A DNA stretch of 9,586 bases from Gemmatimonadales bacterium UBA7835 (GCA_002500925.1 DLTN01000063.1:9125-18710), one strand, 5' to 3'. Positions 1-8,400 are shown, counted from the stretch's first letter. A program made the numbers and translations. Notes: generated from the sequence alone by a model not told the origin.

Positions 1-43
1 ACTGCCCTCCCACTACACGGACAGCTCCAAGCCTCACTGAGAA

Positions 44-511
44 CTAACCTCCGACGAACTCCACTGACCAGGAGATCTCCACTGAGTCTTTGATCGACTG
101 AGCCGTCGGACACTTGCTCACATGAGTCTCCAACGCACGAGACACTCTGTCCTCCGGAGCCTCTGGCGGTAACCGGAGCGTATAGTGGACGTGGATCTTT
201 GTTAGGAGGATGATCCTATCCACGACTTCGTTCATCCCTTCCACCGTGCAACTGATATCGCCGTCCGAAACTGCTATCCCGCGCACTTCCAGTGCGCCAT
301 TTAGTGTTCCAAGTAGTCAGCCAGCAGCTGCGGCCACCAAATAATCGACCGGCAGCGGCAGATTGGGCTGGGACTCAAGTCCGTAGTGTGCCTTGATGGG
401 GCCGTGCACTCCAAACTCGAGCGCGGTACCATCCTCCAGAACTCCTCGACGGTGCAGCCCGTCGATTTTTTCGACGGTAGCCCGTGTTACGTATAGCGAC
501 GCTTCACTCAT
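44..511 (-). CDS. OsmC-like selenoprotein (in-frame TGA read as Sec65)
   Basis: Predicted OsmC/Ohr-superfamily thiol peroxidase-like protein, 155 residues, read through an in-frame TGA at 317-319. On the minus strand the frame runs VDYLVAAAAG-TGA-LLGTLNGALEVRG without a shift, and the TGA falls where OsmC proteins have their first redox cysteine. The second, Cys134 in the motif KCPTAQSI, is intact. The Sec-Cys spacing of 69 is close to the roughly 65 between the two catalytic cysteines of Ohr/OsmC. In the family these residues reduce organic hydroperoxides; the substrate here is unknown. ATG 509-511 is chosen because it follows AAGGGAGAGG (523-532) and overlaps the preceding stop as ATGAGTGA. 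An in-frame ATG at 548-550 would add 13 residues but has no clear ribosome binding site. The gene ends with TAG. Alternative: a Cys-to-stop pseudogene. The hairpin just after the TGA argues against that. Conventional gene callers would split this into two ORFs. Confidence 0.82.
281..297 (-). promoter_or_regulatory. Putative bacterial SECIS hairpin
   Basis: On the minus strand GCGCACT-GGA-AGTGCGC forms a perfect 7-bp GC-rich stem with a 3-nt GGA loop. The outer 6 bp with a TGGAA loop is equally possible. The stem begins 19 nt after the TGA and the apical loop begins 26 nt after it. Bacterial SECIS elements lie inside the coding region just after the UGA, with the apical loop roughly 16-37 nt away and a G among its first two bases; this hairpin fits both. 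It would bind SelB and direct Sec-tRNA insertion. It also encodes the ALEVR stretch of the protein. Confidence 0.75.
317..319 (-). other. Selenocysteine (UGA) recoding site
   Basis: The TGA is in frame with both halves of the OsmC-like gene and replaces the conserved first catalytic cysteine after the AAAAG segment. The window's other genes end in TAG or TAA, except the 70-residue gene at 504-716, which ends in TGA. Tryptophans of the other proteins are encoded by TGG where checked. A genome-wide reassignment of TGA is therefore unlikely, and local recoding to selenocysteine is the best explanation. Confidence 0.8.
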
Positions 512-716
512 GAGATTCGTTGCCTCTCCCTTGATTGTTGGATTGTTCATCTAACTCGAAGCCCTCGCAACGAAGGACGGGCAACCTCGGATACTTTCGT
601 AGACGAGGGTCAGTCATTGCGAGACCGCAAAGATAAAACTGCGACCCGCGTCGGTTACCGGTGACACGATGGTGCACACACCGAACACAAAGACCCACCC
701 TGTGTGAATCCAGCAT
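504..716 (-). CDS. Small four-cysteine (zinc-ribbon-like) protein of unknown function
   Basis: A 70-residue protein with a C10-x2-C13 pair and two further cysteines, C30 and C50. They are embedded in a pattern I recognise from uncharacterised small bacterial proteins: cysteine pair, RGSxFYLC, TDPRxxKYPRLPVLxCxGFE. Four spaced cysteines suggest zinc (or less likely Fe-S) binding; no enzymatic function can be assigned. The tail after about residue 54 is hydrophilic and probably disordered. ATG 714-716 is chosen because it overlaps the pgeF stop by one base (TAATG), a classic coupled junction. A longer frame starting at 794 would lie inside pgeF and adds residues unlike the conserved core. Its TGA stop overlaps the next gene's ATG. 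The gene therefore sits in the middle of a three-gene minus-strand operon. Confidence 0.7.
   Translation of the reverse strand: MLDSHRVGLCVRCVHHRVTGNRRGSQFYLCGLAMTDPRLRKYPRLPVLRCEGFELDEQSNNQGRGNESHE
523..532 (-). promoter_or_regulatory. Ribosome binding site deciding the OsmC-like start
   Basis: The minus strand reads AAGGGAGAGG, 11 nt before the ATG at 509-511. It is purine-rich and partly complementary to the 16S 3' end. No comparable sequence precedes the upstream ATG at 548-550, so this site favours the shorter protein. It lies inside the end of the preceding small gene, as expected for translational coupling. Confidence 0.5.
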
Positions 717-1510
717 TAGCCGCGAATTCCGATGTACCCAACATGGCGTTCCCCTTGCCCTTTTCGATGCGAAAATAAGCTTGACTGAGTGCACACTGTG
801 CAGTGTGCGGAGATCGTAACTGCATCCCTACTCACCCCCAACCGCACCGCGCGCTCTGACAGCACATGTCGGAGGTCGATGGGCATAGGACGATCCGGGA
901 CGGGTTCCCGCAGCGCTGCAAACACCTCAGGACCAACCTCATAGCACGTACCGCAAATTGCAGGACCCATATGCAGCCTGAGATCCTCCGCCCGGCTCGC
1001 AAAAGACGAAACCATTGTCTTTACACCAGACTCGATCACACCCGCAGCCGCACCGCGCCATCCCGCGTGCAGCACTGCTACCGCCCTTCGCTCCGGATCG
1101 ATCACGAAAACCGGCACACAATCGGCTGCAGTGACGGCAAGAAGAAGTCCCGGTATAGAAGTGACATGCCCATCACAAGGATCTACAAGATCTAGTCCAC
1201 TGATTCCACTCGAGTGCTCGTCGTACTCGCAAACATCCGCCCCATGAACCTGTTGCGAATGCACAACTCCTCGAGCACCGAGCCTCTGTTGGAGCGAACT
1301 CCATCGGCCTCGTGCTTCTTGCGGTCTACTAGTCTCTCCGAAAAGACCGAGGTCGAATGGCGAATCGCCAGCTAAGCCTCGCGTAGTCGTACCTTGCGAG
1401 AGCCATGGGAACGCCTCAAACCAGTCGGGGTGCACAAGCGCAGAGATTTCTGGTTCCGTGAACTCTGTGACAATCCGGAAACTATCCATGCGCTTAGAAT
1501 GGGGATACAT
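716..1510 (-). CDS. pgeF: Peptidoglycan editing factor / multi-copper-oxidase-like laccase domain protein (YfiH family)
   Basis: 264 residues, the usual length for the YfiH/PgeF (COG1496, LACC1) family. Family hallmarks are in order: VVHSQQVHG (about 82-90), TAADCVPVFVIDP (about 127-139), VLHAGWRG (146-153), GPAICGTCYEVG (about 172-183) and the terminal RHVGYIGIRG. The expected metal-binding trio is His89, Cys131 and His148; the 17-residue Cys-His spacing matches E. coli YfiH. Members have been reported to remove mis-incorporated L-Ser from peptidoglycan precursors and to act on purine nucleosides; which applies here cannot be told. It is cytoplasmic, with no signal peptide. The start may be ATG 1508-1510 or the internal ATG 1487-1489 (residue 8); neither has a good ribosome binding site. 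It is transcribed divergently from sucA and appears to lead the operon with the two downstream redox/metal-type genes. Confidence 0.93.
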   Translation of the reverse strand: MYPHSKRMDSFRIVTEFTEPEISALVHPDWFEAFPWLSQGTTTRGLAGDSPFDLGLFGETSRPQEARGRWSSLQQRLGARGVVHSQQVHGADVCEYDEHSSGISGLDLVDPCDGHVTSIPGLLLAVTAADCVPVFVIDPERRAVAVLHAGWRGAAAGVIESGVKTMVSSFASRAEDLRLHMGPAICGTCYEVGPEVFAALREPVPDRPMPIDLRHVLSERAVRLGVSRDAVTISAHCTVCTQSSLFSHRKGQGERHVGYIGIRG

Positions 1511-1590
1511 ATTGATTGGGCGTAGAGAAAAGATCGAACCGCCTCCATACTATAAGGAAAATACGGTAGCTTATCCGTCGCCGATGACGA
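1511..1590. promoter_or_regulatory. Divergent intergenic region between pgeF and sucA
   Basis: This 80-bp gap must hold the 5' signals of both divergent genes. An AT-rich core at 1548-1556 reads TACTATAAG on the plus strand and CTTATAGTA on the minus strand, giving -10-like hexamers in both directions. No convincing -35 box lies at 16-18 bp from either. A purine-rich AAGGAAA at 1554-1560 is too far from the sucA ATG (about 30 nt) to act as its ribosome binding site. The promoter assignment is an inference from gene orientation. Confidence 0.3.
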
Positions 1591-4509
1591 ATGCGTTCCT
1601 CATCAATCAGGGCCCGGCAAAACGTGCAGGACGACACCCTTTTCGACAGCCAAAACGCCGCCTACGCTCAGGCGATCTTCGAGCAATACGCTCGGAATCC
1701 CGACGCTGTACCCAGAGAATGGCGTCAACTATTTGAGAGAGGCGGCGACGTCGCTATCCCGGAAGGTCTTCTGGCTCCAGAGCAACTCACAAACTCAAAT
1801 GCTCACACGGCAGTTGCAAAAGGTCTAGAAGAAGAGCCCGCCTCTGCACCTTCTAAGGCCCGGGGTACGCTTTCGGCCTCCGCACCTGCAGCACAGAGTT
1901 TAGATGAAAACGCACGAGCGCTCGTTGAGCTCTTACCTGCTGTTTCTAGGGCGACCGCGCTTGTGCAAGCATTTCGCGATCACGGACATCGTTTAGCAAT
2001 TATCGATCCTCTCGGGTCTGAACCTCCGGGGCATCCGCAGCTTTCTCCAGCATTCTTTGGGACCTCGGCTGAGGAACTCGGTAAGCTACCCGCCTCGTTG
2101 ATCCTTCACGATGAAAACGGAGATCGATCCGTCGCAGACGCTCTCAACGATCTGAGTGACATCTATGCCGGATCGATCGGCTATGAGTTCGAGCACCTTG
2201 ATGATCACGTAAAAGTCGACTGGCTATGGAAACAGGTCGAAGCTGGTGCCCACTTGCCCGAACCAAGTGCAGCACAGAGGAAGAGCCTTCTCCGTAGAAT
2301 TTGCGAAACAGAGGGCCTCGAGCAATTTCTTCACAAGACATATCTGGGGCAGAAACGATTTAGCCTTGAGGGCAACGACAGCCTAGTCCCCATGCTCGAC
2401 CTCGTCATTGAAGAAACGGCCCGGGGCGGTGGATCGGAAGTAGTCCTCGGCATGGCCCACAGGGGCCGCCTCAATGTCCTGACCCATACGGTGGGTGTCT
2501 CATATGGGGAACTCCTAGCTGAGTTTGAGGGCCCATCATTCAAGGGTGGCCAGCTAGACGTCGCAGGGACCGGTGATGTGAAATACCATCACGGTGCTCG
2601 TGGTACTCGAGATGTAGATGGTGCCGGAACAGTGCAGGTCACGCTTGCCCCAAACCCGAGTCACTTAGAGTTCATAAACCCTGTTGTCATTGGCATGACC
2701 AGAGCCAAGCAGTCCGATCAGGTGACGGGAACGTCGACCGTCGACTACGACGCGGCCGTTCCCGTGTTGATGCATGGCGACGCAGCATTCGCCGCAGAAG
2801 GTGTTGTTGCTGAAACCCTTAACATGGCTCGACTTAAGGGCTATGGAGTGGGAGGAACAGTACACATCATCGTTAACAACCAGATTGGCTTTACAACAGA
2901 TCCGATGGAGGGACGCTCCACGCTCTATTCGAGTGATCTGGCAAAGGGCTATGGCATCCCAATCATTCACGTTAACGCGGACGACCCCGAGGCCTGTCTC
3001 GCCGCAGTAAGGCTTGGTATGGCTTACCGTCGCGAGTTCCACGAGGACTTTGTAATTGACCTCGTCGGTTATCGACGCCACGGACACAATGAAGGCGACG
3101 AACCTGCCTACACTCAGCCAGTGAAGTACAGATCCATCAGCGCACACCCGACAGTCAGGAAAATCTATTCTGAACGACTGATCGAAGATGGTGTGATCAC
3201 CTCCAACGACATCGAAGCGATGCAAAAGGAGATCACACAAAATCTGCGCGATGTACAGGATCATGTGCGTGACTTCGATCCAGCAGAGAACGACTCACCC
3301 GATGCGGGAAGAGAAATCCCAGTCGTCCCTGAAACAACAGGAGTGGCGCTTAAGGTCCTGGAAGAAATCAATGCGGCGACTGTAGACCTCCCGGAAGGCT
3401 TCACCCCTCACCCAAAACTCTGGCGCCAGCTAGGAAAGCGCGAGGAAACCTTCTCAATTGACCAATCTCTGGATTGGGGTCACGCGGAAGCGCTGGCATT
3501 CGGTAGCCTGCTCAGGGAGGGGATTCCCGTTCGGCTAACCGGCCAAGATGCAGAGCGAGGGACATTCAGCCACCGCCACGTGGTGCTGCACGATGCAGAA
3601 ACCGGTCAGGAGTTCGTACCGCTCGACAATCTTTCGGAAGCTCGGTTTGAGACGCACAACTCACCCCTGACTGAAACGGCAGTCATTGGCTTCGAATACG
3701 GCTACTCCGTAGCAGCTGATACTGACGTGGTGCTCTGGGAAGCCCAGTTCGGTGATTTCGTGAATGTCGCCCAAGTGATGATCGATCAGTTCATCTCATC
3801 GGGGCTGACCAAATGGGGTCAGTACTCTCGCCTCTCGCTGCTGCTTCCTCACGGGGCTGAAGGCCAGGGGCCAGAGCACTCAAGCGCCCGACTCGAGCGG
3901 TTTCTCCAGCTGTGTGCTGAACGCAATATGCGGGTCACTTACCCCACGACGCCTGCACAGTATTTTCACATGCTCCGACGACAAGCATTACGACGTCCGG
4001 AGCGCCCCATGATCGTGATGACTCCGAAAAGCCTGCTACGCCATCCAATGGCAACCTCTGAGGTTTCCGAGCTGACCAAGGGTGGCTTTAGGCATGTGAT
4101 CGCCGATCCAGATGTGGAAGACACAGCCGCAGTTACCCGCCTAGTGCTCTGCACGGGCAAGGTATACTTCGACATAAAGGGCCACCCTCTTCGCAAGGAA
4201 TCTGATCACGTAGCGATAGGCCGGGTCGAGTTGCTATATCCATTCCCGGCTCCCGCGATTGCAGCCCTGCTCGAACTATATCCCAACGTGACGGAGGTCG
4301 TATGGGCTCAGGAAGAACCCCGAAATATGGGGGCGCTCACCTTCATCGGGCCGCGGCTGAGGGCCATAGTGCCACGCAAAGTGCCGCTCTCGTACGCAGC
4401 CCGTCCCGAACGTGCCAGCCCAGCTGAAGGAAAAACATCGAGCCACGCTGAGTCACAGAACGCAGTCATAATTGAAGCCCTCGGCGGCGCAGCCCAGACA
4501 AAAGTATAG
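1591..4509 (+). CDS. sucA: 2-oxoglutarate dehydrogenase E1 component
   Basis: 972 residues, slightly longer than E. coli SucA (933). This thiamine-diphosphate-dependent subunit decarboxylates 2-oxoglutarate and passes the succinyl group to the E2 lipoyl domain in the TCA cycle. The N-terminal E1 helix motif lies at about 24-49 (YAQAIFEQYARNPDAVPREW). An acidic Ala/Pro-rich linker follows at about 64-105. Then come the MAHRGRLNVL motif (about 287-296), the APNPSHLE loop and the ThDP/Mg motif GDAAFAAEG ... NNQIGFTT (about 396-436). GDEPAYTQP is near 503. The C-terminal transketolase-like half includes HGAEGQGPEHSSARLERF, SLLRHP, SGKVYFD-type CTGKVYFD and AQEEPRNMGA. ATG 1591 is the first start after a stop at 1585-1587, but lacks a nearby ribosome binding site. 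GTG 1624, giving MQDDTLFD, is a plausible alternative. No sucB follows, so E2 must be encoded elsewhere. Confidence 0.97.
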   Translation: MRSSSIRARQNVQDDTLFDSQNAAYAQAIFEQYARNPDAVPREWRQLFERGGDVAIPEGLLAPEQLTNSNAHTAVAKGLEEEPASAPSKARGTLSASAPAAQSLDENARALVELLPAVSRATALVQAFRDHGHRLAIIDPLGSEPPGHPQLSPAFFGTSAEELGKLPASLILHDENGDRSVADALNDLSDIYAGSIGYEFEHLDDHVKVDWLWKQVEAGAHLPEPSAAQRKSLLRRICETEGLEQFLHKTYLGQKRFSLEGNDSLVPMLDLVIEETARGGGSEVVLGMAHRGRLNVLTHTVGVSYGELLAEFEGPSFKGGQLDVAGTGDVKYHHGARGTRDVDGAGTVQVTLAPNPSHLEFINPVVIGMTRAKQSDQVTGTSTVDYDAAVPVLMHGDAAFAAEGVVAETLNMARLKGYGVGGTVHIIVNNQIGFTTDPMEGRSTLYSSDLAKGYGIPIIHVNADDPEACLAAVRLGMAYRREFHEDFVIDLVGYRRHGHNEGDEPAYTQPVKYRSISAHPTVRKIYSERLIEDGVITSNDIEAMQKEITQNLRDVQDHVRDFDPAENDSPDAGREIPVVPETTGVALKVLEEINAATVDLPEGFTPHPKLWRQLGKREETFSIDQSLDWGHAEALAFGSLLREGIPVRLTGQDAERGTFSHRHVVLHDAETGQEFVPLDNLSEARFETHNSPLTETAVIGFEYGYSVAADTDVVLWEAQFGDFVNVAQVMIDQFISSGLTKWGQYSRLSLLLPHGAEGQGPEHSSARLERFLQLCAERNMRVTYPTTPAQYFHMLRRQALRRPERPMIVMTPKSLLRHPMATSEVSELTKGGFRHVIADPDVEDTAAVTRLVLCTGKVYFDIKGHPLRKESDHVAIGRVELLYPFPAPAIAALLELYPNVTEVVWAQEEPRNMGALTFIGPRLRAIVPRKVPLSYAARPERASPAEGKTSSHAESQNAVIIEALGGAAQTKV

Positions 4510-4512
4510 GAA

Positions 4513-4535
4513 GGATCGGCCGTAGCTGACGATCC
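4513..4535 (+). repeat. Short inverted repeat just after sucA
   Basis: GGATCG (4513-4518) and CGATCC (4530-4535) form a 6-bp stem with an 11-nt loop, starting 3 bp past the sucA stop. No T-run follows; the downstream sequence is CTAGAGAAAAACC. It is not a canonical intrinsic terminator, though it may stabilise the mRNA end. Confidence 0.35.
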
Positions 4536-4579
4536 CTAGAGAAAAACCACACCAAAACCAGTGCGCGCCCGATTCGCAA

Positions 4580-4611
4580 AAACGCTTAACGAACCTTCGA
4601 GGTCAGCGTTT
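4580..4611 (+). terminator. Two-tier hairpin in the sucA-exonuclease gap (possible terminator)
   Basis: AAACGCT (4580-4586) pairs with AGCGTTT (4605-4611). Inside it, ACCT (4593-4596) and AGGT (4600-4603) close a 3-nt TCG loop. On the plus strand the stem ends in only three T's. On the minus strand it ends in TTTTT, which is more terminator-like but serves no minus-strand gene seen here. It could be a weak sucA terminator or an RNA element of the exonuclease 5' leader. The rest of the gap (4510-4652) shows no clear promoter. Confidence 0.35.
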
Positions 4612-4652
4612 CAGTAGTTCAATTGGCGAGCGCCAGCTACCTTCGACCCCAC

Positions 4653-5408
4653 ATGAAACTTCCCTTCCAACTAGACCGACCCTTAGTCTTCTTCGACCTT
4701 GAGACGACAGGTGTCGACGTGAAGACCGACCGTATCGTTGAGATCGCGTTCATCAAGTGGACGCCGCGGGGAGATGTTCTAGAGCGCGAGAGGAGGTTCA
4801 ACCCAGGAATCCCGATTCCTGCGGCTGCAACAGCTGTCCACAAAATCACAGATCAAGACGTCGAGAACGAAGTTGAGTTCTGTCGAGTAGCCCGCTCCCT
4901 CGAAGAAACCCTGTCCGGGTGCGATTTAGCTGGATTCAATGTCCGCAAGTTCGACATACCAATGCTTGTCGAGGAATTCAAACGCTGTGGCGTGACCTTC
5001 TCAATGGAGGGACGCCGTGTTGTCGACATGATGAACATCTTCCACAAGGAAGAACCAAGAGACCTCTCAGCCGCAGCTCGTTTTTATCTGGGCCGTGAGC
5101 ACGAAGATGCGCACGAAGCGTTGGGTGACATTAGGACCTCGGCGGCGGTACTAGGGGCGCAGCTCGAGCGCTATTCGCATCTACCTCGTAGCATAGATGG
5201 TTTGCACTCATACTGCGCAAGCACCGAGCTAGACCGCTGGTTCAGCCCTGAGGAAGAAGGGCGTGTCTTCAGGAGAGGGAAATACCAAGGCCGTCCTCTT
5301 CAGGAGGTTGCAGCCGAAGCACCGGACTACCTGCATTGGATGATTGGGGCCAAAGACATGGACCAGGGCGTTATCGAGGTCGTTCGAGAAGCCTTAGAGC
5401 CAAGCTAG
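4653..5408 (+). CDS. DEDDh 3'-5' exonuclease (DnaQ/ExoX-like)
   Basis: 251 residues from ATG 4653. The catalytic set is complete: FDLETTG with Asp15 and Glu17 (Exo I), AGFNVRKFDIPML with Asp101 (Exo II), and HEALGD with His154 and Asp159 in the H-x4-D spacing of DEDDh enzymes (Exo III). These bind two metal ions and remove 3' nucleotides. After the nuclease fold (to about 175), a separate C-terminal segment at about 205-248 (FRRGKYQGRPLQEV ... PDYLHWMI) resembles the small domain found in exonuclease X-like proteins. This points to a DNA repair or turnover enzyme rather than the replicative epsilon subunit, which lacks that tail. A TTG start at 4623 would add ten residues; neither start has a clear ribosome binding site, and ATG places the nuclease core at the usual distance. 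The 40-bp gap to the next gene allows co-transcription. Confidence 0.9.
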   Translation: MKLPFQLDRPLVFFDLETTGVDVKTDRIVEIAFIKWTPRGDVLERERRFNPGIPIPAAATAVHKITDQDVENEVEFCRVARSLEETLSGCDLAGFNVRKFDIPMLVEEFKRCGVTFSMEGRRVVDMMNIFHKEEPRDLSAAARFYLGREHEDAHEALGDIRTSAAVLGAQLERYSHLPRSIDGLHSYCASTELDRWFSPEEEGRVFRRGKYQGRPLQEVAAEAPDYLHWMIGAKDMDQGVIEVVREALEPS

Positions 5409-5435
5409 CCCGTAAACCAACCTGTTTTAAACGAT

Positions 5436-5441
5436 AAGAGG
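5436..5441 (+). promoter_or_regulatory. Ribosome binding site for the GTG-initiated propeller gene
   Basis: AAGAGG lies 7 nt before GTG 5449-5451. The good spacing supports the GTG start, and the resulting N-terminus has the basic-hydrophobic layout of a signal peptide. Confidence 0.55.
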
Positions 5442-5448
5442 CACTCCC

Positions 5449-8400
5449 GTGACGAAAACTTCAGCGATGCCCACACCTCAAAGAAACAAGTACCGGCGAC
5501 ACGCTGGCACCATCTTCTTGTTTTCGTGGACGTTCCTGTCTCCGTTAACTGCTGCATCCTTGAGCGGCCAAGCTGCGATTACGACAGAAGTGATGTCATC
5601 CATGTATCCGCGATCGATAGGGCCCGCGGTCACAGGAGGTCGGATCCACGACGTCGAGGCGCTCCCTACCGATCCCTCTACCGTCTTCGTCGGTACGGCT
5701 TCCGGAGGACTATGGAAGTCCACCAACCGAGGGCAGACATGGGTAAACGTATTTGCTGACAAACCTGTCAGTACCTTTGGGGACATAGCCATCTCACGCT
5801 CGGATCCTAAGATCATGTACGCTGGGACCGGTGAACAACAAAACCGGCAGTCGTCCTCATATGGGAACGGTATATACCGCTCCGATGATGGAGGTGACAC
5901 CTGGACACACCTAGGGCTAGAGCAAACCAGGCACACCGGACGAATCGTGATTCATCCTACAAACCCCGACATCGTCTACTTCGGCGCAGTCGGGAATCTT
6001 TGGGCAGGATCAGAACATCGTGGGGTCTTCAAGAGCACTGACGGTGGCCGAAACTGGGACAAAGTTCTCTTCGTAGATCAGTTCTCTGGTGTGATCGATA
6101 TGGCCATGGACCCGCATAATCCTGACACCATTTACGCCGCGACCTACCAAAGGCTCCGGCGCGCCTGGGGCTTCAACGGGGGTGGCCCAGGCAGTGGTAT
6201 ATGGAAATCGACAGACGGCGGTCAAAACTGGACCCGCCTCGGCTCAGGGCTTCCAGAAGGTGACCTAGGACGGATAGGAATTGCCGTTGCTGAATCGAAC
6301 CCTGACGTCGTCATGGCTCTCGTCGAAGCCGAAGACAATCAATCAGGAGTCTACCGATCCGAGGACGCTGGGCTATCGTGGTCACGTGTCAATGAGCAAA
6401 ATATCCGGCCGATGTACTACTCGCACATCTTCATCGACCCGAACGATGACAAGCGCGTATACACGCTCGCGACCCGATCGTACTTCAGTGACGATGGAGG
6501 TGAGACATTTAGCCAAATCGCGCTGGCCCCGACCTACGACGTAGGCATCCACGCTGATCACCACTCACTCTGGATCAACCCATCCGATCCAGAGCACCTC
6601 TTCCTCGCAGGCGACGCGGGACTTCATGAGAGCTACGATCGCGGAATCAACTTCCGAAAGCTCAACAACTTTCCAATCTCACAATTCTATGCGATCGGTG
6701 TGGACATGCGTGACCCTTACTGGGTCTATGGAGGACTCCAGGACAACCACTCCTTTTTCGGCCCCTCGGAAACGCGTCGATGGGCAGGTATCCTCAACGA
6801 CGACTGGATGCAGAACGGATTCGGTGACGGCATGTTTTGGCAGGCCGACCCAGACGATGCCCGCTACAGCTACGGTAGCTCAAATGGCGGGAGCTACTTC
6901 CGGTACGACACACAGACTGGGGACATGCTAGACATCTCACCGGAGGCTCCTGTTGGCCAAAGATACCGGTTCGACTGGACATCACCGATGATGCTTTCTC
7001 AGCATGACTCGGATCGGCTCTACGTCGCCGGCAACAGCCTCTTCGTTTCAGAAGACCGAGGAGGCTCCTGGTCAACAAGCGAGGACATGAGCCGACAAGT
7101 AGATCGAGACACTCTTCAGATCATGGATGTGCTAGGTGCTGATATAACGATCTCACGAAACGACGGAACCAGTTCCTTCGGAGAGGCAGTCACACTCGAC
7201 GAATCACCGCTCGATATTGACGTGCTCTGGGTTGGCTTCGATGACGGCAACCTGCAAGTGAGCCGCGATGGAGGCACCACGTGGGCCGAGGTGTCTAGCA
7301 ATGTGCCCGGGCTTGCCGACGGCACGTACGTCAGTCGGATCGTAGCGTCATTCACTAGTGCAGGGGCCGCATACGCTACCTTTGACGCACACCGTGACGG
7401 TGATTTCCGCCCGTACGTGTACCGGACGCAGGACTTCGGTTCGTCCTGGAAACCGCTGCACGCGAACCTGCCCGAGATGGGTTCCGTAAATGTGCTCGTG
7501 GAGCACCCAGACAACCCCAGCACCCTCTTCGTAGGCACCGAACACCACGTCCTGGTCAGTACGGACGCGGGAGAGAATTGGGCTCGAGTGCCTAACCTGC
7601 CAACAACGAACTACGACGACATGGTGATCCACCCGCGCGAGAAAGACCTAGTGATAGGATCACACGGTCAAGGTGTGTGGATCCTAGATGATACGCGCGC
7701 TATCGCTGAGTGGAATAACGCTACCAATCCAGTGACAGTCTTCTCGATCCCCAATGGGACGATCAAGCTCTGGAAAAAGGACACGTCTTACCGAGGGCAA
7801 GACAAATACGCCGGGGCGAACCCAGTCGATGGAGTTGAGGTAACCTATCGACTCATAGACGCCTCAAGCGAGGCGACAATGCGGGTCCACGCAGCGGACG
7901 GCACGCTGGTTCGAGAACTGACCGTCCCGGGCAGCGCTGGTACTCACCGGGTGCACTGGGATCTCCGGCATGACGGGCCTGGTGTCCAAGGCCAATGGAG
8001 CAGACACAACAGTCCTGTTCTAGCCCGCTCAATCGAGGCTTGGGGTCCTTGGGTATCACCGGGGACATACACAGTCTCTATACAGGCAGGCGACCAAAAT
8101 GCACAGAACGTTGTCGAAGTCCGTGGTGATCCGGAGATGCCAATGCTGACGCAACAAATGTACGAGGACCGTGAGCGCTTCATGCTCGATGCTATCGCTC
8201 TTACGACTCGTATCTCTCGGACGATGCGAGACTTCGACATGAACACGACAGGAGGCGACTCCGGCTTTCGTAACCCAACAGGCTCACCGCGAACCCCAAG
8301 CGAGATGCTGCGCACGGCACGTCGGCTCGCGCAGCAGGTATACGGATCACTAAATGGTGGAGGAGTCCGTCCGGGTAGCCTCTATCCTCCAACTCAGACT

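Noticed and set aside
317..319. TGA reassigned genome-wide to Trp or Gly
   Set aside because: The position is a conserved cysteine, not Trp or Gly; tryptophans elsewhere use TGG; and the 70-residue gene ends properly at a TGA overlapping the next start.
44..550. Frameshifted or decayed OsmC pseudogene
   Set aside because: There is no frameshift: both halves share one frame, the single TGA replaces only the catalytic Cys codon, the second Cys is intact, and a SECIS-like hairpin follows. It stays as the fallback if no Sec machinery exists.
504..794. Longer 96-codon version of the four-Cys protein
   Set aside because: The extra 26 residues overlap pgeF and look unlike the conserved core; the TAATG junction at 714-718 marks a better start.
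866..1195. 109-codon plus-strand open frame inside pgeF
   Set aside because: It is antisense to the conserved PgeF core; its Arg/His/Thr-rich composition is typical of a shadow frame.
2665..3264. 199-codon minus-strand open frame opposite sucA
   Set aside because: It lies wholly opposite strongly conserved SucA catalytic sequence, its protein resembles no family, and no ribosome binding site or operon context supports it.
5478..5936. 152-codon minus-strand open frame opposite the propeller gene
   Set aside because: It is antisense to the signal peptide and first Asp-box repeats and shows no recognisable protein features.
5716..7585. Tandem DNA repeat array or CRISPR suggested by recurring Asp-box codons
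   Set aside because: The repetition is at protein level only, with irregular spacing and divergent DNA, as expected for propeller blades.
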